The notes: generated from the letters alone by a model not told the origin. A stretch of DNA of 64,000 nt from Chamaecyparis obtusa (GCA_027943335.1 BSBK01000765.1:1580001-1644000), one strand, 5' to 3'. Counted from the first letter of the stretch, positions 1 through 11,425 are shown. Numbers and translations are program-made.

Positions 1-1086
1 TAGAAGTATAAATAGAAAATCAGTGTCCACTTATATAATACTATGTAATTAGTAATCATCAAAAGGTAATACCTGCCTGAGTATGAGGAGCTCAAAAATG
101 AAGGAGGATCCTATATAATCCTCATCCATTAGGTCTTTCTCTTGTTTGAATTAGTTTCAAGGAGCGTAGTTTCAAGTAATCATTTAAAATATTTGATTCA
201 TGCAAGAAAAATCCCTAACAGGGCTATAGGCTTTAATTCCGCTTGTGGAACTACAAGGGATAGTCATGAACGGAGGACCTTACTAGACACTTAAGGACTT
301 AGAGGCCATCCATTTTAACCATGTGACTTCCTTTGTGCAAGGATTGATCCAAATGGACTTACCCGAATCACCCCAAGATACTCACCATATGTGTTCTCTT
401 GGACACTAAAGCTTGAATATGGCAATATGGAAAGACATGGACCTTGAGAATTTTTCTTTTTTAATTGATCCATAACTTGTATAGTCCTAGGAAAGGCCAT
501 TCAACCACTTAATTTTGGGGCTAAGAGCATCAAGTTGTGGGAAAATGTTGGAACACCTCCCTTTTGACCTTAGGTAGAATGTGTTTGAAGTGTCTTCGAT
601 TGTACTAGACCCATGAAAATATATTTTGGACATGCACATTGCACTATTGCTTTCTATTTTCTAATCTAATCCATATCTCCCCTATCATCCAAATCAATTA
701 CATCATCCATTTCACTTGTCTTCAAACATCCCTAATCTATTCTTCCACCTCATCCATTCTTAATCCAAGTCTTATCAACACCATCTTCTAATCTTCTACT
801 TTTGGCTTAGGAGCACCATCATAATCTTTGGACTTTAATCATCATCATCCAAATCAAATCAAATCAAATCCAACTCTTGAGGCCCTACCCTTTAAATCAA
901 TCAAATCCATCATCCAATTATGTAAAAATTCTTAAGGCCCTGCCCTTTTAAATCAAAATCCAAACTTGCTCCTAGTCTTAAGTTCATATTTCGTCAGTCA
1001 TCAAATCTTTCCCTCTTAATTCAAATCTTCCTCTACATCATCATCTTCTAATCCAATCCAAAATCTTTGATTCAACCATCATCAAT
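1..1086 (+). other. Leader of element D (no gene)
   Basis: Untranslated leader upstream of the gag remnant. The part around 335-610 (including the run CATCAAGTTGTGGGAAAA near 528-545) matches the E leader in the same sense. From about 660 the plus strand becomes C/T/A-rich and poor in G, with many CATCC words. No open frame of note. Confidence 0.55.
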
Positions 1087-1860
1087 ATGGATTGGTTTCA
1101 CAAAATGGTTGAGGACTTTAAAGTTCCAAATCCTAATCCTGAAACTATACATCCAATCCAACCCACCTACCAAATCAATCCTCAATTCATATCCAATCCC
1201 AATCTATGTCACATTTTTTATCCTTCTTCTACCTTTGAGAGGGGAAATCCACCTCATTATCCTTCATCCACACATAATTCCTTCCATCAACCCCATCATG
1301 CCTCTAACATACCCAATCTTGCCCAAGAGACTGAAGAACTTAGAAATACCATTCTAAGCTTGCAAAATGAACGTCAAAAGAAAACCTTTGAAGACATGTG
1401 TCCCCCCCCCCCCTTTCTCCAAATCTATAATCCTCATCCACCATCAAACCCCAATCCTCCATCTAACCCTCAACCTCCGCACAATCCTAATACTCCAAAA
1501 CCCACATTATTCCTATCCTCCTAAGCTTCACAATTATCCAAAGCTAGACAATACATTGCCCTTGCAGACCCTCTTAATGTCATATTCCACCTACTTGTTC
1601 ACCAAAACATGATGGTTTTTCTGAATACTATTTCCTTTGATGAGAGTCAACCCAAACCTACTTGGTATAAGGAAAATGAATACTGTGATTATCATCGCAT
1701 TAAGGGTCAAGATATCAAGAAGTGCTTAAAGTTTAAAAACTTTGTCCAAGACCTCATTGATAAAGGAGAGATTGAAGTTGAATATCCTAACCCCTCCATC
1801 ACATCACCCTCACAAGTCCATAAATGTCAAGGCCTTGTCTCAAAGCATGCTAGCATGGAT
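1087..1860 (+). pseudogene. gag: gag remnant of element D, core deleted
   Basis: One reading frame runs from the ATG at 1087 through a TAA at 1522-1524 and on to about 1860. The N-terminus is Pro/Asn/His-rich, ending in a segment with TFEDMCPPPPF, which lines up with the FxxEVCPYSFDR region of E. The frame then jumps to a segment with NEYCDYHRIKGQDIKKC and FVQDLIDKGEIEVEYP, the Cys/His knuckle-like motif shared with E (HEYCDYHRVKG) and F. The central retrotransposon-gag region (WF..L...F..F) found in E and F is missing, so the remnant joins both ends of gag with the core lost. Expected role of the family: particle-forming nucleocapsid protein; this copy cannot make it. Confidence 0.7.
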
Positions 1861-2240
1861 ACTTATTCCCCTTTAGATCAAAGTGTTCCTCTATCTCAAG
1901 ATCCATTTATCCCTCTTGATCCACATCATGATTCCATTCCTAATCAAGATCAAGGAATTCCCTCCACTCCATTCCATGATAGCCTTCCATCTCACTATCC
2001 TACCATCCCTTCCACTCCACCACATAATCCTCCCCAAATTCAAGATCAAAGTACCCCAAAATCTCCATTTCATGATTCCAATCCCTCTCAAGATTCCATT
2101 ATTCCCCCTAATTCCCCTCGTGATCCTAATCCTCCACAAGATCCCACTCTCCTTCTTGATCCTCCATCGCAAGATCCTAATCCTTCACAAGATCCTATTC
2201 CTCCTCAATCTCTTATTATTCCTATTAAGGAGCCTCTTGG
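1861..2240 (+). repeat. Short degenerate tandem repeats, Pro/Asp/Gln-rich in the gag frame
   Basis: Continues the gag frame as repeated QDP.xP and PPQDPxP units, DNA words CAAGATCC(T)AATCCTC and CCTCCACAAGATCC. At least ten units of 12-24 bp are visible. The frame stays open to 2424, so the repeats may once have been translated as a linker. No domain recognised. Confidence 0.6.
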
Positions 2241-2335
2241 GGACCAAAGAAACCCTACACTTGATACTTTGCAGATGTGCACATCCCTCCTACACATTAT
2301 ATACTTCCATTCAAGCACAAACATATTCCTTCATT

Positions 2336-2480
2336 ATCTTCCAAATCCATCTTGGGCCACTATATCCCTAAAGGAAATCCTTCATGCCATCCATCCATTT
2401 TGGGCCCTTATATCCCAACGCTAAACCCTTCATCCCTTCCATCCATTTTAGGTCCTTATGTTCCTTCATCCACTATACAT
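2336..2480 (+). repeat. About 50-bp tandem repeat, ATTTTGGGCCCTTATATCCC type
   Basis: Three adjacent copies near 2346, 2395 and 2444 share CCATC-CATTTTGGG(C/T)CC-TTAT(A/G)T-(T/C)CC; a fourth lies apart near 2966-2992. Copies differ by point changes. They sit in pol-less filler DNA, and the predicted translation (SILGPYIP) is repetitive. Confidence 0.6.
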
Positions 2481-2639
2481 CTCGCTCCTAGCTCATCATT
2501 TAGTTCTTCCACCATACCTCAAGATCAACAAAGACATGCATCCTTGATAGATTTATATCCATCCATCCATCAAAACCCGTTATATGAGCCTCATTCATCC
2601 ACAATTCCCATTTCTTTTGGAAGCAATTTGGATGCACAA

Positions 2640-5282
2640 CATAAAAATCAGAAATACATAAATCCACTTACATATGAAGATCACCGTGTCTTATATAATT
2701 GACATGTGGCTACAAAGAAAAGGGAAATACTCAAGAGACTACAAGGGTCCTCCAAGCAAAAAATAAAATAAAATAAAATATGGGTTGCTAAATCCATCAT
2801 GGAAGAATTGCGGTCAAAAGCACATAAATGTAAAGAAAAATCAAAAGCTATGTGGATTCCCAAGTCTCTCTTAAAGGACTGGAATATAAAATAAAAATCA
2901 AAGTTGACATTCAATCTTCCAAAGACTTTGAATCCGTATTCTTCCAAATATCTTCCTTTCTCTCCTCCATCTATTTTGGGTCCTTGTGTCCCAAAATCCA
3001 CATCACTTCCTACATCAAAACCACATGCTAGAAAATTCATTCTCCCTTCACATGTCCACTACCCTTCAAGGTGTGTGTCAATGTTAATCTTTCCATCATT
3101 TCCACCTACTTCCACACAAACCTTTCAATACCCTATCCAATATCCAACTCATATATCTACTCCCTATCCTTCCATATCATATCCTCTCATTCCTCTTACC
3201 TCATCTTACGCATAAATCCTTAGCCATCATCTACCTTATCCTCCATATCTTTCCCCTACCATCACCATTATGAGCATCTTTGAGCTTACCTTTCAGAAAC
3301 CTTGGCCAATAATAGCATATCTTTTTGAAGGAACATTATCCAAAGAGCATCAGACTTGAATTACTCCAAAAAAAAAAGTAAAAAAAAAATTCAAAAAAAT
3401 CAAAAAAAGAAAAAAGAAAAGAAAAGGAAAAACATCGTCCAATGATGAAAACTTTGTAATCAAGTGTCTTGGACAAGTACCATGATGAAAACCTGGCAAA
3501 TAGGCATCATGTGCAATCCCTCCATTCAATTTCTCTTCATACTTGGGGGCAATTCATTCTCGCTATCCATCCATAATATCTTTCCTATTATCTACTTCTC
3601 ATACATATCATAGTTTTTCCATTGATTTATCCACCTCCCCTTTCACTCTATACTTGGGGGAAAGCTCCATCCATACTATGCTATAATAGATATCTTCCAT
3701 ATTCGTTATCCACATCCATTGTCCTATCTAAGTTCCTTATCATTTCCTTTCCCATCTTTGATCTTGACTATCCTCTACATCCCTCTATCCATATACACCT
3801 TCCATAACCTTTACCCCTTATACATCCATATTCCTACATAATTCCATCCATTTTCACATATTTGATCTTGACATCCCTATCCTCCATCTCATAGTCCTCA
3901 TCATATTCGTTTCCTTAATCCATCATTCGTAATACTCTTTGAGTCCATATGCCTTCCCATGTCCTTGATCTTGATTATCCTATACATTTCCATTCATTAA
4001 CTATTATCCAATCCCATCTATATCCTCCATATCTATTATCACATATCCTCTTCATACCCTCCATCGCATATCCTTTATCCATCCACTTTCCACTTTCATA
4101 CATTTTCCCTTCAAAACATTTGAGCTACTAAAATACAAAGAAAATATCCCTGCATACTTTGGACAATGAATAATCCTTCATCTCCTTCATGTTTCCCTTA
4201 CACACCATCTTTCCATTTCATCCATCCTTATCCACCATCTATCCATCCTTCATCATCCACACCATATCACTTTCCTCTCCATCATCCCCATCTCCTATCA
4301 CCATCCTTCCATCCTATACATTGTTATCCTCCATCTTTCAATCCTTCCATCCTTCCATCCTCTATCATTCCTTGGTTATCCCTTGTCATTGGTTCCAATC
4401 CAATTATTCTTTTTCCTATCTCATCATATCCAATCCCTTAATCATCCTTTTGTCTTATTCAAACCATCTTGTCTATTAAATCTATTTATCTTATAATTCA
4501 ATCCATATATTCCTCTTCCATGATTTGCAATCTTGTCTTATCCAATCATCTTCTCTTCCAATCCCATTCTATCCAATCCCCTCATCCAGATAAATTTTTT
4601 TTTAAAAAAAATAATAATTGAAAAATCCAAAAACAATATAAAATGATCCTGAAAAAATTCAAAAAATTGATATATGATACTGAAAAAATTTTTAAAATCC
4701 TTATAATCCAAAAAATTTCAAGTCAGTCCAATCAAGTGCAGTCAATACTAATCCATACAATCCAATCTTGCAATCTAGCAAATTAATCTTTAATTAATCC
4801 ATCGTCTTAAACCAACTCATCTAATAATAAATTGATCAATTTCAAATCCAATCATCATTATGAGATGTATTCTTCCCAATCCTTGAGGTCCTGCCCTCCC
4901 AATCACTCAATCAATCAATTAATTTTCATCTTGACTAGGGGCAATATGTTGGTTTGCTTTTAGTTTGTTGTGCATGCTTGTTTGTTTCTTGTATGTATTA
5001 GTATTTTTTGCATCTATCATGGTCTTTGCATCCTATTGTCATAGGGGCATCATGATCTTCCATATAATGGAATCATAAGACATATGGTTGTATTTGACCT
5101 TTCTGATCATGTACTTGACACATGGTCATCTCGGTTCCTCATACCTTGGTGCATAACGTCAAGAACAATATCAAAAATAGGATATGCTCTCCCATGTTGA
5201 CACAATTATAATTTTCATTTAGGTTCATTTTTCACTGGAGGCCTTCTTTTATTCCCTTCCTCTATCCTCACCCTTCCTTTTC
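2640..5282 (+). other. Pyrimidine-rich, G-depleted filler of element D (no gene)
   Basis: This stretch takes the place of pol. Between about 3600 and 4580 the plus strand is made almost wholly of C, T and A, built from CATCC, CCTTCC and TATCC words; whole 60-base lines such as 4201-4260 contain no G at all. A purine block of A with some G lies at 3368-3432. From 4590 to 4910 the DNA is AT-rich. Open frames here are by-products of the low G content and look like low-complexity Ser/Pro/Ile/His strings. I see no RT, RNase H or integrase motif on either strand. Confidence 0.65.
3440..3510 (+). repeat. Paired GAAAAC...TGGCAA module, element D
   Basis: Two copies, GATGAAAACTTTGTAATCAA at about 3443 and GATGAAAACCTGGCAAATAG at about 3484, each followed by GTGTCTTGG or GCATCATG. 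The same module is found after pol in F (36301-36497) and E (48081-48146, minus). Function unknown; the position, shortly after the coding part and before the 3' terminus, suggests an untranslated regulatory or packaging element, which is inference. Confidence 0.6.
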
Positions 5283-5320
5283 GAGAAAATTGTCAAAATT
5301 AATTTTTGCTCAATTTTCTC
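5283..5320 (+). repeat. Inverted repeat (stem-loop) upstream of D 3' LTR
   Basis: Perfect 10-bp arms GAGAAAATTG (5283-5292) and CAATTTTCTC (5311-5320) with an 18-nt loop. E carries a similar hairpin with other bases at the stem ends (46803-46846). It is followed at about 5371 by TGGGGCATCTTATTTTCTT, also conserved in E. Confidence 0.6.
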
Positions 5321-5390
5321 AAGGGGGCACCATCCTCATCCTCCTCTCGTCATTTCTTAGGCATGACTCCTGGGGCATCTTATTTTCTTC

Positions 5391-5438
5391 TTCTTTGATG
5401 CAATGCCGCTTTCGACACCGCATCAAAGAAGGGTAAAA
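5391..5438 (+). promoter_or_regulatory. Stem-loop overlapping polypurine tract of element D
   Basis: Perfect 11-bp arms TTCTTTGATGC (5391-5401) and GCATCAAAGAA (5420-5430) with an 18-nt loop; the right arm runs into the polypurine tract AAAGAAGGGTAAAA (5425-5438), the usual primer for plus-strand DNA synthesis, directly before the LTR start TGTAGACACC. E and F have equivalent hairpins in the same place. Confidence 0.7.
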
Positions 5439-6561
5439 TGTAGACACCTAAAATTGTCATTCGCACTAATATTAATTTTTATTAATATTTTCCCTTAACA
5501 TTATGGTTAATTTTATTAATTAACTATAATCATTATATTCTTCTATGTATTTAATTAAATAAATTCACTTTCCATTTGTATTTAAATACTTTAATATATT
5601 AAATTAAATTTAATATATTATCCCTCCATTTCCCTTTATAAAATAAATTTTATTTATTTTATTCCTCCACTAGCCTAAAGTTCTTCTAAACCATGATTAA
5701 ATTAAATTTATTTTAATTTAATTCATTTTCTTTTTTTCCTATGCTTCCATTTTTTAATATTCTTCTAATCTTAATTAAAAGGTGGATTACATCTAATCAT
5801 GTGCACAATCACCTTTTCCAAGGTGGTCACCTCCCCATCTCTTTTCTCCACCAATCATTTTTAAATTCTCTTTTTCCCTCTCAAATGAAGTTTGACTTTT
5901 GCATCTTTTGCCACTTCACTTTTTTCAAATCCTACATAACATTCTTTTGCCTCTTAATCCTAGCCACTCTTTTTTTTTTCCTCTTCATCTTAGCCACTCC
6001 TCTTTTGCCTCTTAATCTTGGTCATTCATTATTTTCCCTCTTAATCTCCACCGTCTAATTCTTTTCATTTTCTATAAAAGGAAGTCTCACTCCTCATTTT
6101 AGGTCTAAGTTCCTTTTCTTCTTAATCTCTTAGCTTATCCATCTTTTAGCATTCTTAATCATTCTAGTTCTTTTCTTCATTGCAATCTAATCTTTTTCTG
6201 AGATCTTAATCTTGTTGCATTATCATAGATCTTAATTTCATTATCATTATCATAGTCTTGAATCAATCTTGCATCAATTTTAATCTTTATCATTTGTCAA
6301 GCTTGGGACAAGTTCCTCATACTTGTTCTCAATCCCTTCACCATCATCTAGCTTGCATCCCATAGTTTTGCATTAGTTTTGCATTTCATTTGTGTTGGGA
6401 GAGCATACCCACAATAATCTCAAAGTGCAAATCAAACAAGGCTTTGGGTGCCCTTGTTTTAGCTCATCGGAGGTTGTAGTGAAAATTACTTATTTTGTTG
6501 CATTTCAAATGACTAACATCTAATGTGATTTTGTTTGATGTTTTGGTGTTTTTCATTTACA
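5439..6561 (+). repeat. 3' LTR of element D
   Basis: Begins TGTAGACACCT immediately after the polypurine tract, as do the LTRs of E (TGTAGACAC). The first part is AT-rich (5450-5700), then pyrimidine-rich. A TATA box lies at 6072-6081. The right end is set at the CA of TTTCATTTACA (6561) by analogy with the E LTR end (CTGATTACA) and by length (1.1 kb against 1.23-1.25 kb); with no 5' LTR in the window this end is uncertain by tens of bases. Confidence 0.6.
6072..6081 (+). promoter_or_regulatory. TATA box in D LTR
   Basis: CTATAAAAGG, about 633 bp into the LTR, followed by pyrimidine-rich DNA typical of an LTR transcription start some 30 bp downstream. It is the best TATA match in this LTR. 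Confidence 0.5.
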
Positions 6562-8538
6562 GCAAATAGGTTCCTATTTTTATTGCATACACAATCTTAT
6601 TAAATTTGCAACACATATTATTAAATTATTGGCATATCTTCTTCTCATTATCACATAACACAAAATCATCCCTAATTTTTTGTTCTCTCTTTCTTTTATT
6701 CTCTTTTCATTTTATCATTACAAAACTAAAAAGAATGTTGTTCTAGTTACCAATGCTCCAACATATTTTCACACTTGTCTTTTCTAATGGTTGAATATTT
6801 ATTTCAATTATTTCACATGAAATACTTATTCCAACATATTTAAATCTCCACGTTAACATATATTTTATTGGTAAAACAAAATTATCCTTTTTCATTATTC
6901 CTTAAACATCTACTTGGCATTCTCTCTTCACTAATATTCTATTATATTGTCTCTTACTCTCCCCTTTGATCCTCTTTTTCCTTCTTATTTTTGTTCATGA
7001 CTACTCAAAATAAGAAATGTGAGTTGACTGTTTCTTCAAAAAATACTAATCAATTTTTTGGTCATTCTACAAATAAGACAAAAGGCTTTCAATTCTCCCA
7101 TTTGATCTTGTTTGAAACACATTACATCTTAGCATTAAAATAAAACATGAGTTAATTTTTTATCCACATCACTTATCATGGCTTCTATCTTATGTTGGTG
7201 ATGCTATATTAGCACAAAATGGTTAACAAAAGTTGGTTTTCCTATCTTTAAACTTATCTTGCAATAAATTTATTTATTTATTTTAAATTACAGAGTTCCT
7301 ATTTTTGAAGTCTAAATTGTACTGGGTATAGCTTAGGGAAACTAGCAAATCCAGAAGAGATGTCCTCAATGAAGAAGACCAAGCCAAAACATTACAAATA
7401 TTTTTGGTTGGTGTTGATTGGTTTTCCACTTGGGTGCTCTTGCACTAGTCTTCAAGTAGTTTCCTTACTCATACCACTTAGAATAGCAACCACAACACAA
7501 TGTAACTCATCAAATCTTATCATACCTCAAACTAGGGTAATACCCACACAGATAAAACTTCATTCTATCAACATATCAATTTGAAATTGCAACTAAGTCT
7601 CTTTATACCCATCCTCCTATTTTAATCCAACATACTAATATACAAATGACCATAGAAAAGGCCAACTATCAAATTCTACATCAACACTAAAAGAATATTG
7701 TGGATATAGACAATCCATATCCGAGTCAACCCCTTACAAGAAAATGAGTAGCTAATTCATAACCTACATGACTCATAAATCTAAATCCAATGAAACATGC
7801 AAATGCATCATCACATTAGTAATCAACAAACCAAGATATCAAATAGGATAACTAGTCATATAAATAGAAATTCCCACTGCATGAATAATGTCAAATCTGA
7901 ATATACATTAAAGCTTGTCAAATCTATCTATAAGATATCTCATAGATGTGGTCAATTCCTCTATTACATAATTTCAAGTAAACACACACCTATCTACAAA
8001 TCTTTCAAACAAATATGTTTCAATACCTCTTTCACCACTAGTCTCTAGCTCTTTGCACTAAATAACATTGTTAGGTGAATAAAAATATCCATTACAAAGA
8101 AAAAGACCAAAATGAGAACCTACAAATCAAACCATATCCTTGTTCCACACTAATACAATTTGTGTAAACTAAGATTTCCTTCACCAATCCCAAATTGAAG
8201 GGATCTAAATATCTAACATTTAAAGTATAATGAAAACATGGTAGTAATAGATGTAATCATGACATGTTGAAGGTAGATCAAACAAACTATTCATTCCCAC
8301 AGCATAGGGAATATCCCAAAGTCATGAACTATTCCATGCACCTTTCTAAATAAGTCCTTGAAATATCTATATTCAATACTTAACTCATATAAGAAGAAGA
8401 GATATGAAATAAGAATGCATCTAATATTTGAGTGAACAATAGCTCTCAGATCATTCACCTACTGAGAATACCAAGAGTGAGATTCAAGATTTTCTTATGC
8501 ACACAAAATAAAACATTAAAAGCTTATAATAAAGAATA
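6562..8538. other. Unassigned AT-rich DNA between D and A
   Basis: No domain, LTR pair, RNA gene or long open frame recognised. Short frames (for example 7360-7584) carry no known motif. Style resembles 42931-45468, which would have been joined to this stretch (through 25397-25480) before A and F inserted; both are A-rich with scattered CATC and ACATA words. Confidence 0.4.
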
Positions 8539-8543
8539 ATATT

Positions 8544-8959
8544 TGTTAGAGTAAAGTATTAATTTAATTATGTCAATTAAATTAACTTTACTCCCTTCTT
8601 AAGATTTCACTTTATGCACTTGCATTAGTCGTTTTATATTTAAAACATGTATGCATTAGTAGTCTTATTTTTAAAACATGCATGTATTAGTCTTGTAATA
8701 ATTAAATTGATTATTACATGCACCTTTTCATTTTAGGGTTTTAGATCTCCTTTATAGGGATCAATCTCATTTGTATTCTCATTGAAGAACATTCATTATT
8801 ATTGAATTGCAACTTTTATTTTTTCACATAAAGAATATCTCCTCTTTCATGGATCCTTGCGTTCAAGCCTCCATAGCTTTTGCTTCTCTCTTTCTATGAT
8901 AGGTGTTTGCATGCAGATTTTCTTGGGAGTTGTGGGTTGTTTTCTCATCAACTCCAACA
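8544..8959 (+). repeat. 5' LTR of element A
   Basis: 416 bp, TGTTAGAG...CTCCAACA. Matches the two halves of the 3' LTR over its whole length. It holds about two copies of a 32-bp tandem unit (8622-8697), CATTAGTC-TTTTAT-TTTAAAACATG-ATG, where the 3' LTR has three. A TATA-like CTTTATAGGG lies near 8751. Confidence 0.88.
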
Positions 8960-8971
8960 TTGTATTAGAGC
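8960..8971 (+). promoter_or_regulatory. Primer binding site of element A
   Basis: TTGTATTAGAGC follows the 5' LTR. It differs in few places from TGGTATCAGAGC, the usual plant site complementary to initiator tRNA-Met, seen intact in B at 12100-12111. Confidence 0.6.
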
Positions 8972-11110
8972 TTCAGATCTGTTTTCCCCTATCCTCTTCT
9001 TGAGAGATTTGGTTGTGTTTGTCATATTTGCATTTTCAGAGGGTTTTATGTTGGATCTATGGTGGCATCTATTTTTGTTCATCTTCTCCTCAAATGGACC
9101 TCACAATTACGTTCAGAGCACCCAAGAACTCCTATTTACATATAAAATTTGTCCAATTTGGACAAAGTTGAAATTAGGGGCAAAAAATATTTGTAACTGG
9201 CTCCGACATAGATCTTGAGGTGGTCACTATTTTTTGGAGCATTTTTTGGCTCAAACGGACCTAGTCGTTAAGCTTGCAGTGTCCAAGAACCCCCAGATCC
9301 ATATAAAATTTGTCAAATTTGGACAAGTTTTCCTCTGAGGCAAAAAAATTGCATGTCAGGTCATACAACCCTAGCACGTAATCCAAGGAAAAAAAGTATT
9401 ATTGACAATGCTACTAATGGCTACCACCAAGGGCTCCCACTAGTGGGACAACCAGTGGCGACCACCTGGTAACCGCTAGTGCCCAACCCCCCACCATGGT
9501 CACATGGGAACCAACCACTATGGTAAGGAGCCAAAAGTCCATCTCCCTAGGCATCCGTGTGACCAGGGGTCCAAAATTTTTGGACCCAGGGGCCTATTTA
9601 TTTTTTGGTGGTGACAACCATACAATCATCAAATTTAATATCATGAAGTGTTGATGTCAGCATGCATCAACACTTGCAAACACCATTTTTAGGGTCCATC
9701 AGCATACCTGTGGTTTTTTTTCATATCTTGAGCATACGGTGTTGAAATCGGGCAAATGAGATATCGTTAGAAATCTTTTTCCGATATCTATCCAAATCTA
9801 GAGGTTTGAATTTCTTATTTTTCTTTTTTGATGGTGTTTTTACTTTCAAAGCCATATGTTCATTTTTGTACTCTAAGAGCTCTATCTTGCGCATCCAGAC
9901 TCTGTTTTGGAAAAATAATATATCATTGGAAAACTTATTCTGAGACCTTTCCATTGTTGTGAGGCATATTTTCAGATTCTTATGTAGGTATATTTTATTC
10001 AGTTTCTTGCATTTTTGCAATCTGGTAGATATTCATGATATTTCAAGTCCTGGGATCTCTTCCCTTTGAGAGATGACTCTTCTTAGGTTATTTTTTATTT
10101 CAGAAGCCTTTGTTATTCTTTGAGAAATGTATACTTCACTTTTCTAGCATTTTTTTATGCACACGCACTGAGATAAAGTGTCATTTTATTGCATGCTTGG
10201 GATCTTAAACATGTTTGTGTTATTTGTACTCAGACTCCATTATAAAGTGTCATGGGGGGCTTGATGTTTGTTTTTGTTTTCCATCTACCTTTGTCAAGTG
10301 AGCATTCCTCTAATGATATTAGTCTCAGGTATCTTTATTTGTGTTTGCACTCTCTTTGCACCTTCGATGTTCTTGGTTTTCATCATGCAGTTCATATTGG
10401 ATGTTCTTTTCAGTGTACCTATCATTACTCCCTTGTCAGCATTATGGGGGGGTTTCTACTGATTGTTCTTCTGCTTCCTTGGTTTGATAGTGTGAGCTAT
10501 GTATTCATTATTTGTTTCTATGTACTAGGCAGATGCAATGGCTGGATACCTATGCATTTTGGTGAGATGGATCATTTACCATATGGACACTCTTTATTTC
10601 TTATTTTTTGGAGGCACTTTTCCATCTTTGATTGATCATCTCTTTAGGCTTTGGTGTTTTATACCATGTGTATCTTTGAGTTTAGTTGTTTGCCTTTGTT
10701 TGCCTCCTGATTCAAGTAGTGTCATTTGAGAGCACTCATGAAGATTACAGTCTTCTCTACCTGGTCATCTTTCAGTGAAGGATCTTCAGATCAACAGTTA
10801 CTTCTTGACAGAGTTTGTAGCTTCTTGCTTCAGTGATGTTCTACATGTTCATCCTTATTCCTATTTTCTAGAACATTCCCTAGTTTTGGAGGCTTCTTCA
10901 ATCTTTCAAACTAGTCTTTGTCTCTTTTTGGAGTAGAATTTTTCCCATGTGGTTTTCTCTATTTCTCCTTTTTTACAGAGACTCTCTTTTGTACTTGGGT
11001 ACCTCATCAGGCCATGTTGTCAGGACCCTTTTTTTTTTATTTTTTCTTTCAGCACTGTAGTTTCCTTTGTTTTCTTCTTGCATTATTTGTAGCTGCATTA
11101 TTGATCATCT
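8972..11110 (+). other. Internal region of element A, no recognisable coding
   Basis: About 2.1 kb, T-rich on the plus strand. Small frames (10252-10635 plus, 9721-10020 minus) show no gag, protease, RT or integrase motif. An imperfect direct duplication of about 120 bp lies at 9061-9190 and 9240-9360. The stretch 9410-9560 is locally GC-richer (ACCACC and CCCCCACC words). Confidence 0.6.
9061..9360 (+). repeat. Imperfect direct duplication inside element A
   Basis: The two halves share ATTTTTxGxTCA, AAxGGACCT, GTCCAAGAAC/GCACCCAAGAACTCC, CATATAAAATTTGTC and AATTTGGACAA, then GGCAAAAAA. Spacing between matching words is about 175 bp. Noncoding in appearance. Confidence 0.55.
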
Positions 11111-11111
11111 T

Positions 11112-11119
11112 AAGGGGGG
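11112..11119 (+). promoter_or_regulatory. Polypurine tract of element A
   Basis: AAGGGGGG directly before the 3' LTR start TGTTAGAG at 11120. Confidence 0.75.
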
Positions 11120-11425
11120 TGTTAGAGTAAAGTATTAATTTAATTATGTTAATTAAATTAACTTTACTCCCTTCTTAAGATTTCACTTTATGCACTTTCA
11201 TTAGTTGTTTTATAATTAAAACACTCATGCATTAGTCATTTTATATTTAAAATACTCATGCATTAGTCGTCTTATTTTTAAAACATGCATGCATTAGTCA
11301 TGTAATAATTATAATGATTATTACATGTAGTTTTTCTTTTCAGGGTTTTCCCATTTAGGGTTTCAAATCTCCTTTATAAGGATCGATCTCCTTTGTATTT
11401 TCATTGAAGAATATTTATTATTATT
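11120..11425 (+). repeat. 3' LTR of element A, left part
   Basis: Aligns with 8544-8797 apart from an extra 32-bp tandem unit (three units at 11199-11295). It is broken after TTATT (11421-11425) by insertion of B; the same TTATT starts the right part at 25231. Confidence 0.88.

Larger units (their letters stand above)
1..6561 (+). mobile_element. Element D: pol-less Tat-like LTR retrotransposon, 5' end outside window
   Basis: Sense is plus: leader, gag remnant, long pyrimidine-rich filler, polypurine tract (5425-5438) and 3' LTR (from 5439) follow in order. The leader at about 335-610 resembles the leader of element E (minus strand, about 57890-58020), and the DNA before the 3' LTR resembles that of E, so D belongs to the E family. 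No reverse transcriptase, RNase H or integrase motif is visible between gag and the LTR, so D looks like a non-autonomous derivative that would rely on enzymes of relatives such as E. The 5' LTR is not in the window and no target duplication can be tested. Confidence 0.75.

Noticed and set aside
2160..2240. Repeat cluster considered as a CRISPR-like array
   Set aside because: Units are degenerate, short and contiguous without unique spacers; coding-type repeat of a retroelement in a plant.
7360..7584. Possible small gene between D and A
   Set aside because: 74 codons, no domain, no promoter context; not distinguishable from chance.
9721..10020. Minus-strand Lys/Asn-rich frame in element A
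   Set aside because: Composition follows the T-rich plus strand; no homologous motif recognised, no second copy in the window.
10252..10635. Plus-strand frame of 127 codons in element A
   Set aside because: No known motif, T-rich hydrophobic translation, overlapping frames; likely chance within noncoding internal DNA.
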